Source: Gordionus sp. m RMFG-2023
Taxonomy: Eukaryota; Nematomorpha; Gordioida; Chordodea; Parachordodidae
Reading direction: 5' to 3'
Length of the DNA stretch: 64,000 nucleotides
Assembly: GCF_954871325.1 (NCBI RefSeq)
Contig: NC_088776.1
Coordinates: forward strand, 24,414,508 to 24,478,507
This document shows, in pieces, positions 25,801-36,084 of this stretch. The position numbers were made by a program, and so were the translations under genes. The first letter of the stretch is position 1. Each line of letters begins with the position of its first letter. The notes beneath the pieces were generated by a model. It was not told the DNA's origin, ran no database searches, and saw only the letters and a list, made by a program, of their open reading frames with translations.

Positions 25801-28800
25801 ATTGTGTTTAAATAATTTAGTTATTTGTATAACAAATACGAATAATAAACAATTATTTGATTAGTAAGAATATAAAACTATTCCACTTCAATTATTTTAG
25901 AGGTGCGTATAAAAGATTATTTCAGGAAAGAAAGCATAAATGAATATTAATTTTTTAAAATAATATACAATATCTCTCAAAGATGAATGTTCAGCAATGA
26001 TTTAACAAGTTGTGTCGATAATTTAGATTAGGTTGGTAGAAGGAAAATAAGTGGCATTACTTTAGTTTGGAGTCTTTAACACATGTGAAGAAGTAACCGG
26101 GAAAAAATTAAAAATGGTATTTCATTAAATATTAAGGATGTTCTCGCTTATGTTATCCTTAACACTTTAAAATTATGGGAATACCTTGGCAGGTTATTAA
26201 AATAAATATACATCTAGGATTAGAAAAAAAAACTAAAAGACTTTGGGTCTATAGTTAGTGTTGAATAACGGTTACGATGGCAAATTCCTAGATGCGGTTG
26301 TCATCCCTGATAAGACAAACAGGGTTGTGAATCCGCACCCAGAACCACAACTTTTTTAAAATAGGTTCAAGGTTCAATACTTTTTAAAAAAAAAAAATTT
26401 TTTTTAAATATACTTTCTTTATTTAATTATATATTTTTCAATTATAAAAAATTTAAATAGTATTAAAATATAACATATAAAAAACATATTAAATATTTAA
26501 AACAATTGTTTTTTTTCAATATTAAAATCATTCTTCGTGGAATCATTTTTTATATTAGTGTATCCATTTTATGTAAATTTAAATTTTTCGAAATACCGAA
26601 CCCGAACTGGGTTCAGATATTTTTCACTGAACACAAGCCCTTTTTTTAGAAGGAGGATTCACAGTCCAACCCAAATATATAATAAGGGCTGGGGGAAAAT
26701 GAAGTTTTTTTTTGAATTTTCACTAACAAAACAAAGATTAAATTTTTGAACCCAAAGAAATAATTTATTGCCAGTTTACAAAAAGATCAAGTTTAAAGGG
26801 AAAGGTTGCAAATTGATAAAAAAAGGCCATTTTTTAAAGTTTGTTCAAGCATTTCACTGAATATATACTTCATTAACATATTTTATAAAAATAATGGGAA
26901 ATTTCATAATCATCTCTCGTCAAAATAAAGGTAATTTTTGAAACAGCCCATAAGATAGGTATATTTTGGATTAATCTATCAAAAATTTTGATTCACCCAT
27001 CATTCTTGAAGGGCTATATGCAAATATTTAATCTTTTATAAGATAATATAAAATAATCGATTTATTGATTTTAAAATACGATAAGTTGCTAGGTGTCAAA
27101 ATTAAAAATATAAATTAAAATATATTATATTTCATTTTAAAATGATATTTTTAAGGTTATCTTTTAAAATAATGTCTGAGCTTGGGGATTTCGTTAGGAA
27201 GTTAATTTAGATCCTCTTGATATGATATATTACACCAAGTCCAATTTCAGGAAAAAAAAATCTGACTTTTAAGAAAATTAACGTTAATTTCCAAACAATA
27301 AAGCGTTATTCGGTATTTTACATATTTCGCGTATATAACTAGGATTCAATATTAATTTAATACCTTGATTCTTAATAAGATTTTTAAAAAAATAGGTATA
27401 AATGTCCAAAATAAAATGGCAAATGCAAGAATATTTTTGTTCAATAACACCGTATGATTTTATTTAAATTTATGCTCTAAAAAAATTATCGTTTTAAAAT
27501 TATTTGCAAAGCAGGTAATTAATAATCTTATCTAACATCATCTATATGAATGGTTAAATATTTTTCGGCTAGGGCAGTGCCGATCCATAAATTTTTCACC
27601 GTTCCTATATTTATATAAAACCGATAACCAATGTCATAAGGATATTTTCTAAGGTAAAAAGTAATTGTAAACTATATGCAAAAATGAAAACAATTTTAAA
27701 TTTTCCATATTTCCAAAAATATGTTATATACTATGACAAATTATTAAGTGTATTGTTGATTTTGTGACTTGTTAAATATTTTTCTTGTTGCAATGCAAAA
27801 ACAAAACAAAAAATAACATCTCATGTTTTAGAAACCTTTTCTTTAAGAATATTTCGACTTTTTTAAAAAGTACAATTACAAATAAATTAGAATTTTGTTT
27901 CTATTCATTTTTTAATAAGAAATTATGATTAAGATATAATCATATATATAATCATAAAACAACCAAAAACAATAATATCGGATCGGATAATTTTAAATAT
28001 CGGCTGATTTTTTTAAACATTAAATATGGGAACGACAGCCTTAAGTTCGGCTACGTTATTCCTATTCTTCATCCCTTTTTATTATTCATCAAATCATCCT
28101 TTAGGTCTTCGACAATCACATTGTTCTATTTTAAGGATGCCCACTTCTGTTTATTTCCAACTTTTAGCCTAGCTATTTCTTTGCGGAGCCTAAAAATAGA
28201 ATATTATAAATCGAGCCTAATTATAGGTAAGCGTATCTTGCTCTTAAGATCTAGTCGCATACCTTTATCATATGGGATTATGCCCATTACCGTATGTTTC
28301 CCAGTAATACCTTGATAATATAAGATGCGGCTAGTAACAATATTTTTGGTACCAAACAATTCCTTATTTATTATTATATGATTTGCCTAAATGTTTTCAT
28401 TCAATAATAAAGAAAAAACCTTAAAAAAACTTTTCAAAACCCTAAAAAACAAGTTATCTTTACATTTATCTTTTTTTGCTATAAAAATACAATAGTTTTT
28501 GCTATTAAGAATACATGTTTTTACGGTTAATAAAATTTTTCAAATTGTTTAATATGTTGTTGAAAGTTTTTAAAAATAAGGCAAAATTTTTAACTCCTCA
28601 AAATCGTAAAATAAAATAATATAATGAAAAAAAATATAGAAAATTACCAAAAATGCCCAAAACAACCCAAAACAGTATGAACACTAAAAATAATATCAGG
28701 CATATCACATCTGTAAATCTCCTAAAAAAGTATGAGAAATATTAAAAATTTAAATAAACGTATTAAATAAAACCTCCTAGCTATTGGTCCATGAAAGGTT

Positions 28801-28822
28801 GGGTCGTAGGAATATGGCGAAC
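10744..28822 (-). CDS. Choline transporter-like protein (SLC44/CTL family)
   Basis: A multi-pass plasma-membrane or organelle transporter; family members move choline, and some also ethanolamine or thiamine derivatives. Eighteen exons on the minus strand were assembled from GT-AG sites with compatible phases. In order they are 28774-28822, 28648-28721, 25266-25344, 25034-25118, 24657-24764, 24535-24598, 23837-23945, 22494-22606, 21208-21360, 20599-20698, 20270-20519, 17280-17365, 16935-17111, 16261-16459, 16013-16086, 14957-15027, 13020-13104 and 10744-10847 (stop 10744-10746). They encode about 659 residues in family order. Landmarks are YDPTFHGP, FTDVICL, GCPTTQ, GRCIP, MRWLAG, ALIREASK, LAGAFSSYYWA, GSLAFGSLLLAI, FLNKNAFIM, HGKNFC, VDTLFLCF and the C-terminal NDGSPQKPYYMS. 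The tail resembles the vertebrate SLC44A2/4/5 branch. Phases show an exon missing between 23837 and 22606 and another between 14957 and 13104; the start-codon exon lies upstream of 28822. The introns are full of transposon debris. Confidence 0.95.
10932..11420. repeat. Dispersed repeat with TAGAGGCGTAATCAGG end
   Basis: The left end resembles widespread hAT termini of the type CAGTGGCGTAGCCAGG. An internal block (ATTAGTAACAAAATTTTGGC, then GACTGAAAGCAT and TTTTATCAATGTTTA) recurs at 59911-60135. It lies in the last SLC44 intron. Confidence 0.6.
11437..12200. repeat. Diverged tandem array, ~300-bp unit
   Basis: Three successive copies start near 11437, 11767 and 12046. Each begins TTTGGCAT or TTGGCATC and then shows ATATTTA(A)TGCC, TTCATCAG or CCTCAAAC, CCACAAAAA and a TATTATCATGCT-like block in the same order. 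Lengths are about 330, 280 and at least 150 bp. Divergence is high, so the array is old. It lies in the last SLC44 intron. Confidence 0.55.
13020..13104 (-). CDS. SLC44 exon: last helix, VDTLFLCF
   Basis: It encodes VQIIGAYFVSRIFFGVYEMA then VDTLFLCF, the final transmembrane helix. The acceptor is TTATTGCAG and the donor CTTCC/GTAAGC. Confidence 0.95.
13923..14854. mobile_element. Non-autonomous hAT-like element (outer of a nested pair)
   Basis: The inverted termini are CAGAGATATACCAACCACCG at the left and, read inward from the right, CAGAGCAGAAGTATACCAAT. Flanking 8-mers TCCTAAGG and ACCTAATA share CCTAA, compatible with an eroded target duplication. No transposase is visible. A second element (13975-14356) is inserted near its left end. 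It lies in an SLC44 intron interval. Confidence 0.6.
13975..14356. mobile_element. hAT-like element with perfect 8-bp target duplication
   Basis: The termini are TAGAGCCCTGCAAACTC and, reversed, TAGGACCTTGCAATTCT. The 8-bp direct repeat AGACGAAG flanks both sides (13967-13974 and 14357-14364), the hallmark of hAT insertion. The 382-bp interior is A+T-rich with C+G-rich ends (GCCCGGGCC) and has no coding capacity. It sits inside the older element 13923-14854. Confidence 0.85.
14957..15027 (-). CDS. SLC44 exon: TDFLLFMGQLVV
   Basis: It encodes VVVINHTTDFLLFMGQLVV, the penultimate membrane region. It leaves one base, whereas the next exon found starts in phase 0, so an exon of about 30 codons is missing between them. 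The intron interval contains nested hAT elements. Confidence 0.93.
16013..16086 (-). CDS. SLC44 exon: AIHGKNFCQSA
   Basis: It encodes AIHGKNFCQSAADAFSLLMR, matching IAI.GKNFC.SA..AF.Ll.RN. It is phase 0 in, two bases out. Confidence 0.95.
16261..16459 (-). CDS. SLC44 exon: YHAGSLAFGSLLLAI to FLNKNAFIM
   Basis: Sixty-six codons cover the RYHxGSLAFG motif, a cytosolic LEYL...K segment, the Cys-rich stretch and EKFLRFLNKNAFIM. The family usually has RYH; here the residue before YH is Ile from the split codon. Confidence 0.96.
16935..17111 (-). CDS. SLC44 exon: NALNQITLAGAFSSYYWA core
   Basis: It contains FNLFGLFW and NALNQITLAGAFSSYYWARN, the most conserved core of the family, then DVPFFIMIRSFSLAC. 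The donor GCAT/GTAATT leaves two bases that join 16261-16459. Confidence 0.96.
17280..17365 (-). CDS. SLC44 exon: loop with CQFVNYE
   Basis: It encodes LDKMGIDPTKTLAACQFVNY, matching the Cys-containing end of the second loop. It enters in phase 0 and leaves two bases that complete a Pro codon with the next exon. The 2.9-kb intron before it carries the second MULE copy. Confidence 0.85.
17990..19115 (+). mobile_element. Decayed MULE-type transposase, copy 2
   Basis: Collinear with copy 1 at 1991-2945. It reads ILSNHKAKHN near 18058, FVPLCDLANAMTFLRS near 18690, EDILDYFDNNYI, FPPETW, then RTNDQCEEWNHRFSNL and NKHPSIW near 18950, which is the MULE transposase C-terminal signature. Stops and an inserted repeat (18165 to about 18400) break it. 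It is antisense within the SLC44 intron 17366-20269, so it is probably tolerated intron cargo. Confidence 0.75.
18165..18400. repeat. Poly-G-ended dispersed repeat inside MULE copy 2
   Basis: It begins CAAAGGCGAAGTCAGGATTT with a nine-G run, then CATTATTAGGTG and GGCCCACTTAGTGTAG. The same blocks occur inverted at 21482-21780. Copy 1 of the MULE has no counterpart at this point, so it inserted into copy 2. Confidence 0.6.
20171..20250. repeat. 28-bp tandem repeat, about three copies
   Basis: The unit ATATTTTTTTAAATAAATCT... starts at 20171, 20199 and 20227 with almost no variation. It lies in the SLC44 intron, 20 bp from the exon edge at 20270. Confidence 0.85.
20270..20519 (-). CDS. SLC44 exon: helix FWPLIPFLLQI and second loop
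   Basis: It begins AIAVMLTTLFWPLIPFLLQI and ends CDPQ, matching the conserved CnP in the second extracellular loop. NRT and NFT are potential glycosylation sites. The donor CCTCAG/GTGGTA gives a phase-0 join to 17280-17365. Reading on gives only a few codons before a stop. Confidence 0.93.
20599..20698 (-). CDS. SLC44 exon: helix plus RIAIALIREASK
   Basis: A hydrophobic helix is followed by TRLRIAIALIREASK, the strongly conserved R.aiAL.keASKA motif. The acceptor is ACATACAG and the donor AGCAA/GTTATT. Confidence 0.95.
21208..21360 (-). CDS. SLC44 exon: GIYFCFDSWYRIKYP and KTWLIF
   Basis: It starts with the family signature ygIyyc...Y..lk and ends with the TWL motif that opens the next helix. 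It is 153 bp with phase matched on both sides. Confidence 0.94.
21482..21780. repeat. Inverted copy of the poly-G-ended dispersed repeat
   Basis: In reverse complement it reads CATACCCAGGATTTTGCTAA, then GACACTATTAGGTGGG and CCACTTAATGTAGGCC, matching 18165-18400. The other end is CAGGAGCTACCCAAAGGGGG. It lies in an SLC44 intron. Confidence 0.6.
22494..22606 (-). CDS. SLC44 exon: membrane helices with MRWLAG
   Basis: It encodes two hydrophobic stretches around MRWLAG, corresponding to the family LR(W/F)LAG between helices 2 and 3. The acceptor is TTGTATAG and the donor TTTG/GTAATT. Confidence 0.93.
22607..23836. other. SLC44 intron interval that must hide one exon
   Basis: The upstream exon leaves two bases and the downstream exon begins with one base completing a different phase. 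The family has about 15-20 residues (D...SW..I) here. I found no exon with correct phases; a frame with SWQIIFLLLA near 22895-22930 has no GT donor. A hAT-like GTCGGGCCGGATC island occurs near 22660-22720. Confidence 0.5.
23837..23945 (-). CDS. SLC44 exon: GRCIP motif
   Basis: It begins LGRCIPTVDKDLIN; GRC(I/F)P is a family hallmark in the extracellular loop. Potential N-glycosylation sites include NYT and NST. The donor CACCAG/GTAATT leaves two bases that do not fit the next exon found, so one exon is missing. Confidence 0.92.
24060..24465. repeat. Eroded hAT-like element
   Basis: The left end TAGAAACCTGCAGGCC and the reversed right end TAGAGTCTTGCCTTGTC are similar to the termini at 13975. 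No target duplication is left. It lies between two SLC44 exons. Confidence 0.4.
24535..24598 (-). CDS. SLC44 exon: loop, GYCAPYVISSIP
   Basis: A 64-bp exon between TATTAAG and CCT/GTAAGT. It encodes NTPIYLVRMGYCAPYVISSI, the stretch just before the GRCIP motif. Confidence 0.88.
24657..24764 (-). CDS. SLC44 exon: VCVERCP loop
   Basis: Thirty-six codons starting VCVERCPNVTK, the family (I/V)CV.kCP motif that directly follows GCPTTQ. Both ends are phase 0. Confidence 0.93.
25034..25118 (-). CDS. SLC44 exon: loop motif YYFDIIQCA...GCPTTQ
   Basis: It encodes DKKFLYYFDIIQCAK and ends GCPTTQ, the conserved start of the Cys-rich extracellular loop. The acceptor is ATAATAAG; the donor CAA/GTTTGA is weak but phase-correct. 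Confidence 0.92.
25266..25344 (-). CDS. SLC44 exon: start of first extracellular loop
   Basis: It encodes FLNGHPKRLLHPADYTGKEC, matching the family pattern GdP.rLlyp.D..G..CG. The acceptor is TTTTGTAAAG and the donor TTAAG/GTAAAA. The intron before it is 3.3 kb. Confidence 0.93.
26318..26680. mobile_element. Short inverted-terminal-repeat element
   Basis: GGGTTGTGAATCCGC at the left is mirrored by GAGGATTCACAGTCCAACCC at the right, flanking about 360 bp of A+T-rich DNA. It has no coding capacity. It lies in the large SLC44 intron 25345-28647. Confidence 0.45.
27570..28055. mobile_element. Possible short hAT-like element
   Basis: CAGTGCCGATCC followed by CCGTTCCTATATTTA is mirrored on the right by TATCGGCTG, TAAATATGGGAACGACAG and GTTCGGCTAC. 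It lies in the large SLC44 intron. Confidence 0.4.
28648..28721 (-). CDS. SLC44 exon: first membrane helix
   Basis: A polypyrimidine acceptor (CTTTTTTAG) is followed by RFTDVICLILFLVFILFW, matching the family R.cTDviCL start of helix 1. The donor is TTTTTG/GTAATT. Phase joins both neighbours. Confidence 0.92.
28774..28822 (-). CDS. SLC44 exon: N-terminal YDPTFHGP motif
   Basis: The acceptor TATTCAG is at the upper edge and the donor AG/GTTTTATT at the lower. It encodes SPYSYDPTFHGPIAR, the conserved N-terminal cytosolic motif before the first membrane helix. It begins with two bases of a split codon, so a start-codon exon ending in one spare base is expected further upstream. Confidence 0.88.
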
Positions 28823-31800
28823 CTGAATATTTTATTTTTTAAAATCATTTGTATTTATGATAATGACATTGTAGAATAGACATAAATTTTATTTCTATTA
28901 TTTTCCTATTTTAAATAATTTTTTTCTGCCTTAAGTTCCATTGAAGTACATTTATTATAATTGTTATTAAATATATTGCGCGAACGGACAGGGATTATAC
29001 TAGGCAATTAAATTTACATTTTTTAAACAAAAACTGTTATTTTGTAATATTTAAAAAGAGTAAAAATTTTTAGTTAGTGATAATCCTGATTTAGAAAAAA
29101 TATTAACGACTTGTAATTTGTAACAGCGACTAGTTAAATTATTCTTAAAAATGATTTACATGTGTGTACAGGTCGGACCTTGACAAAATTATAAAATATT
29201 TAGTTTTCCTAATGTTTTAATAAATATTCTCATAAAGTATAACATAACTTTCTTATTTACTTTGAGTGCTTAGATTTTTTTAGCTTTTGTCAAAATATAG
29301 TACATTTTCAACAGTCTAATATAAATTTCAATCGGATCTATTTCTAAAATAATTGAACAAACATACTCGGCTTGAGTAGGTCGGATAAAATATCTTAAAA
29401 GTTCGAATAGGTTTGATCCTGAAAATTAGGTCCGCAGAGCTCTATTATAACCCTTAGAAAGAAACTTTATTTTATTTATTTTAAAATCAAGCACAAGGAA
29501 AAACAAGTTTATTATTTTTTTTCTTATTAAAATCAATTTTAGTAAAAAGTATATGACTGAGCAAATTCCAAATGGGTACGTAAGGGGACAGTTGAAAGTG
29601 GTTTATTAAGTCATTTATAATATGATTATGATGGGCGTTCTTACTTTGAAGTGCCTCAAAAATTAGCATAACATTCTCTCAATGTCATGTTAAATATGGA
29701 AAAAAAAATTGGTGCCAACTAGGACCTCCTGAAACGATTAGATTTTTTTAAATAAAGCAACAGTCAATTGATTCGTAGTTTTACATAATTAAAAGAAATT
29801 CAGGAAAATGGGGGGAGGGGAGGGAGATTAAAGTTAGTCAATTTTTAAAGATAATCGCTTAATAGGTGAAATTTACTTGTTCTGATAAAATGACATATTT
29901 TCTTTCTTTAATCCCCCCTTTAAAGTATTTTGGTATGACTAAATAAGTCTGTCTATAATCTCAATCGTGTAAAAAAAACGATAGCACTAAACGGATGTGA
30001 ATATTAGATATCTTTCAGTAATTGAAAAATACAATCATAGTGGATCTGTTATAAAAATAATTAGTCTGGATCGATGGAGTGTATATTATTTTGATAAATG
30101 AATTCAGTTACAAAAGTATGCTTTAAATTTAATTATTCAAGCGAACGAAAACGAAGGTATTTGAACAGGATATTTTTTATGGGGATGACGCAGGGATTAT
30201 ATATAAATTAGTTAGACTATAGTTGGGCAATTACTATATTTTTAATCGTTTAAGTTAATTATTAGTGGGCTAAAAAATCGAATAAACCGAGTTTTAAGTC
30301 AAAAACTATCACTTTGGACTCGGGTTTTCTTAAAAATATGGCGGCTCAAATTTGAATGAAACACATATATATATATATATTCAAACCCTCGATGATAATG
30401 GATTTTTTCGGGTATGCGCCTGTAAATTAAGTCGAATTAGCCGATATTTCGCCATTACCAAATTACGAATTCAAATTATATTGCTTCTTGCAACCACTAA
30501 AATTTCTTACACTCTTTTAAAGGAAGATAGATAGCCGCTTTAAAATTCTTGTGCTTATCACTGAATTGAAATTATGAAATCAAGCCTGAGCTTACATTCT
30601 CGGCAAGGAGTGAATCAATCATTTTTCCTCAATTGATAAAATATTTCAGTGATAGATATTGAGTGCTTTAAACTATGCAAAAATATTACCAAATATGTAG
30701 GATTTATAAAACTAATTTTTCTTAACTATACTCTTATATAGCATAAATTATGATTATAAGTTACAAATAAATGTTAAACTGAAATTAATTACAAATAATT
30801 GCGAGGCAAAACATTTATAATTATCAGAAATGCACCAATATCAAGTATTGGGCCAATACTAAAATATCAGCAGGATACTTTTTATTCTTTGCCAATACCA
30901 AATTATTCAACCCTTTAAAAGTTAGCTAATAACTTTTCGATTATTTTTTACGGACGCCTTTTTTGTATATAAGGTAGAAACCTCCTGTATCAGGCCTATT
31001 TTTCAGTTCCAACCCTATCTAGAGAAAAAAAATTGTCCTACCTTTTTTAACAGAATAATCTTCAAAGATCTGAGCTCGAATTTAATTTAATTGGACTATT
31101 TTTCTAACATTAGGAAAACAAAATAAGTTTATTTGTCGAGATTCGATTCTGAATAAATTTTAATATAAGGTCGGTCCGAATCCGACTAAGGCCGAGAGAA
31201 TGTATGTTAGAGTCCGACCAATCGGAGTACGATCGGGTACGAGTTGGATTTAGACTCAGAGTCCGTCCAAGCTCTAATATTAGTATAATTTACGTTGTTA
31301 TCTAATATTTTTATAAAACACATTTAAAAAAAAATATTTATGTTCAAACGGTAAATATTATTACCCGAAAATTAAAAACATATTGGAGTATTATTTTATT
31401 TTAAATAGAAAAAGATCAAAGTATAAAAGGAATAAATTCGGATGATTCATTCATCTGATATTTTGACTTAATTTAATATAGGGATAGAAAACAAAAGCAA
31501 ACAAAAAATTTGGAGATTTTTGAATTTACAAAAACGAAATAAAAATATTTTAATATTTTGAATATTCAAATAGAAAGTGAGTGACTACCTGTTATTTTTA
31601 AGTGAAATTTATTTTAGATCTCGACATTAATGAATTTTTTCTAGTAATCGATTTCGGAACTAAAAATTTACATATACTCCGCCCTAAGTCACTTAAAATA
31701 GCTTTGGATTTTCTTACCGAATTTGCGAATTTATGTTATTTAAGCAAAGTGATTATACTAACTTTAATAATGCATTTTGGACAGGCAAATTTGATTACTT

Positions 31801-34670
31801 AAATCGTAAATATGGCGAGAAAATTCTTAACTAATTTCAATAAGCTAGGCGTTATAATAAAAAACAAACTTTTTTAAAAATATTTTTACACCCCAATACC
31901 TTTTTGTTTACATTAGAGTTTATCTATAATGAAATTATTTTTTCTTAATCATGTTTTGTTATATCGCATTGGTATATTAAGGCAATTTAATTCAAATCAA
32001 TCAGGTAATTTTATTTAAAGAGATTATTTGTTATATTTTTATTACTATTATCTATTTATAGAAGCGTCTATATAATAAGAGTTATGCTATAAAAAGAGGT
32101 TAAAACTTTTAATAACTCGTGGAAATGTATATATCCAACAAAATTCATTCATAGAATATAAATAACAATCTTTTACTTTTACATAATTATCAAAATCATG
32201 AAAGTTAAAATTGGCATCCGACAATCAAAATCATTTTAGTTTATAAATTTAAATTAGATACTGAGAATACAACTTAATGCGGATATTTAAACCACTTTTA
32301 TAATCTCATTAAAAATATTATGCTAATAAATATATTTTAGAATTAAGGGTCAGTGTTAATAAAATATATTCATAAAATATTGATTACCATGTCCTGCTGG
32401 AAGTACATAGCGTTCTTTACCACGGATTTTCATTCAAATTCGAAAGTAAACGATTAATTTTAATAAATAAATAAATTAGATTATTTAACACATGCATTTT
32501 CAAAATTTATTCTCATAACAAAACTGCTAACTATATAATTTTATGAAAAAAAAGTTCTTAAATTTATGGCCTGCTCAAGCCATTAAAAGTTAAATCTATT
32601 TCCCTTTGTAAATTATACCACAAACAATAGTTATATTAAAAAAAACAAATATAATTTAATTCTAATTTATTATAGAAATTATAAATAACATAATTTATTG
32701 ATAAATTATATATTTTGTATTACTTATTTTATAAAAAAAATAAATATGGCCCAAGGGCAAGCAAAATAATATAAATTTAATTTAAAAGATAGAGGCAATA
32801 TTATTGGTGCAAATAAAAAATTTGATTGGATATATTAATTATTCTAAAATTAATAAAAAAAATAATTCAAACTTTTAAACATCTATCCCTAATTATATTC
32901 ATCCATGAATGTTGTATAAACTTCCCAAATTCATAGTTTAACCAGATTCAGAGTGATAAGAAATTTAATGAATAATTTTATATAATTTTTAAGACCAAAC
33001 TGATAAAAAAAATAAAATAAATTATCCAAATTTTTATTTGTATAATTCTTTTAAGTTTTTATTTTTATTTGTATAAGATTTTTTTTTGTATTTGTTTGTA
33101 CAAGTTTTTATTTATTTTCACAAATAACAAGTATATAAAATATAAATGTGCTTTTGATATTAAATAATATTCTATATTAAAAAAACAAATACACATTTAT
33201 ATGAATAATTTTAGACTAAAAAACTTCAAATATTAAAGTTTTTACCATCATCCATTGGTGGTGCCAGAGAATCATCATCATTTTCTGTATATAACATAAA
33301 TGTCTGGTGTATGAATATAATAAATATTAACCAGCATAAATAATTGTATATAAATCCTTATAAACCTTCAAAGTGTGTTGATGTGAAAATTTTCATTACA
33401 TCTCAATGAAAGCATATGATAAGCGCGTAATGAATAGAAGCTACATAGTCAGATTACTATTCATTGGTTAATCTGGATACTAAATATCTTTTGATTGGTT
33501 AATTTTGCAAAGTCAAATTTAAATTTGAAGTGAAACATTACAAATGCGAAAATAATTCAAGTTACGTATTATAATTTAGGTAGATAGTATAGTTTATCAA
33601 ACTTCTTGCATTTTTTGCAAATCAAATTGTCAATTTTAATATAATATAAAGAATGGATTATGTTTATACATTGAAAATCTAGTCTCCTTGACAAAATGTT
33701 TTTATAAAAATTTTATATGCCTCCCCCTCCTTCTGCCGTTTTTCGCATTATTATTTACCTATATAATAAGGGATTCTAAAATATTTTAATAAATATTATG
33801 TATTTAGGAAATTAAATTGTTATTTAGATAATTGCTATAAGTTGACTTAGCAGTATTCTTCATTACCCAAATAAAGTTGACATATATTAAGTGAATTCAA
33901 TTTTACAAACTAGACCGATTTTCAAAATATATATATTATAAATTAATAATAAAATAAATATCTATTCAACAATAAATACTATTATAGGGTTTTCATGACG
34001 GAAGATTTATTATTACTATGATTTTCGTTTCGATGCAAATAATACATTATTTTAATGTTTAGAAAGTAATATGTATTGTACTAAAACTAGTTTGAGGTAT
34101 TAAGATATAAATGTTACTAATGAATAAGAATATATTTACATATTTAGGGGATAACCTTTTATTTTTAATGACTACAAATGTATGTAATACATAAAGCTTA
34201 GTCGATATTTAGCAATTTATATATATTATAATAAGTCTATAATTGAAGTATTATATTTTTACATCAATAATTTTAACCATATTTTATCCAAAAATGTAGT
34301 ACCCTCATTAAATTTACACACCAACCGAATACAATTTATATTTGTTTTTGCATAGATTTTTTATATAAATATAAATAACTCAAAAATTAATGACGAAATT
34401 GTCTACAATCCATAGGATAGGTACTCTAAACTGGAATACATTTCCTGCAAAATCATTTTTGAAAAACGTATTTAAAAATTGATATAAAATTGAAAAAATA
34501 ATGCATCACCGGAAAAAACAGGTTGTAGCGGACATATATGAAATTAACTACATTAACAAAAAAATAAACCTAATTTTTTTAAAAAAATATTTAAAATTTA
34601 TTAATATATAGTAGTAGAGTAGTTTGCTATTTATGCCTCAATTGATAATGGTTTTTAAAACCACATAATA
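28823..34670. other. Gene-poor A+T-rich stretch
   Basis: The SLC44 start exon should lie in the first part but was not found. hAT-like islands with GTCGG or CGGACC motifs occur near 29160-29440 and 31140-31285, and a CAATACCAAG-type repeat near 30830-30910. A 66-codon frame at 31602-31802 has no recognisable domain. The remainder is very A+T-rich. Confidence 0.4.
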
Positions 34671-34970
34671 TAATATAATTCTTAGCAACTTACATTGACA
34701 AAAGGTCATGAAACTAATATAATTCTCTCTCATTTTAAACAATGTTTTATAGAATGAACTATTAAGGAAAAATTGGCCTAACCAAATCAACAATTCTTGA
34801 GAGATTATAAACGACCAATCCAAATCATAAAACTATTAGGGTGGTTAGAGCTTCTTCTTAGATGATATGATGGAAGCTAGATACATAATCGAGAAAATTA
34901 TTGTGAGATATTAAGTTTTTAAAAGATTATCTTCCATTTTTAATATTATATAAACGACTACACCGTTAAC
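34671..34970. repeat. ~290-bp dispersed repeat, copy 1
   Basis: It matches 62597-62880 in the same orientation over nearly its whole length. Shared blocks include CAACTTACATTGACAAAAGG, TATAAACGACCAAT, AAATCATAAAACTAT, AAAAGATTATCTTCCATTTT and TATAAACGACTACAC. A short minus-strand frame in both copies shares TFCQCKL.RIIL but is not recognisably coding. Confidence 0.8.
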
Positions 34971-36080
34971 CATTATTGCTTATTTATAATATGTAATCAT
35001 ATGCTCTCAGCCGCTGTAGTAATAATCCTAACTTATATTGCCACACAAATAATAGATACTGGCTAATTTTCAATCATAACCATGACACTCACTATGTTAA
35101 CTCTTATCAGAATTTATTATGATAGATAAATTGATAAAACAAAAACACTATAAATCTTTGGAAGAAATTATATAAATATATTGAAGCCTTAAGTTATTTA
35201 CACGAAAAAGAAGCCATATTAAAGATGAAACATTTTAACTAGAATGATATAATGAAAGCAATTAAGATTTTATATATTATTGTCGCACCACCTCGAGTTG
35301 GTATATTATATCTTAAAATAATAGTAGTTTGCAATAATATCAAAAATATATTCGTATTAAAAATTTAACTCGAAACTGTTTTTTAAATAAGAAAAAAAAT
35401 AGCTTTCCTAAAAACTCGTAAAAAAAGAGAAGAAAAGATATGTAATTGTCTTTGTCATCTATTTATTCAAAAATATTATTAAAAATTAAATATCTTATTA
35501 TTCATCCCACAATGGATGTAAAGAATTGAATGCAAATTGTTACTTATATTTATTATCAAAAGCATTTATTAGTAAAATTTATTAAAATTTTAACTGTAAT
35601 ATATTATATAACTGTCAAATACGTCTGTAAAAGTGGCATTTTACCTAATATTTTATAACCAATTATATATAATTGGGGATTATAAACCTTATGTGTCTAC
35701 TTTTTTATAAAAAAAATCTCCTATACTTATTTGGACCTTGGAAAATTTTTTTAGGAAGAGGCATGATAATTAAATTTAAAAATGAATAATATAGTTGATT
35801 ATATAAAATTTGTTAATTTTAAAAAATAATTGTATTTATATAATTAGGGTTATACTAATAATTTAAATGATATTAAGCTTCAACTGTTAATGCTAAATTA
35901 GTGATATTGATATATTTTTAACACAGAATTTGATTTCAAGCTGACATAGTGAAATAATTTTTATTTATCTAATAATTAAAATAGTATTCATTTAATAAAA
36001 ATTTAGATAGTCTTATTAATTTTTAAATAATAAAATTAAATCTATATATTAAGTAATAGAATTATAGAGAAATCGTTTAG
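34971..36080. other. A+T-rich DNA, nothing recognised
   Basis: No exon, RNA gene or defined repeat was seen. Confidence 0.4.
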
Positions 36081-36084
36081 GGGG

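Noticed and set aside
31602-31802. 66-residue plus-strand frame MKFILDLDINEFF...
   Set aside because: No recognisable domain, no neighbouring exons and no compositional contrast; left as chance.
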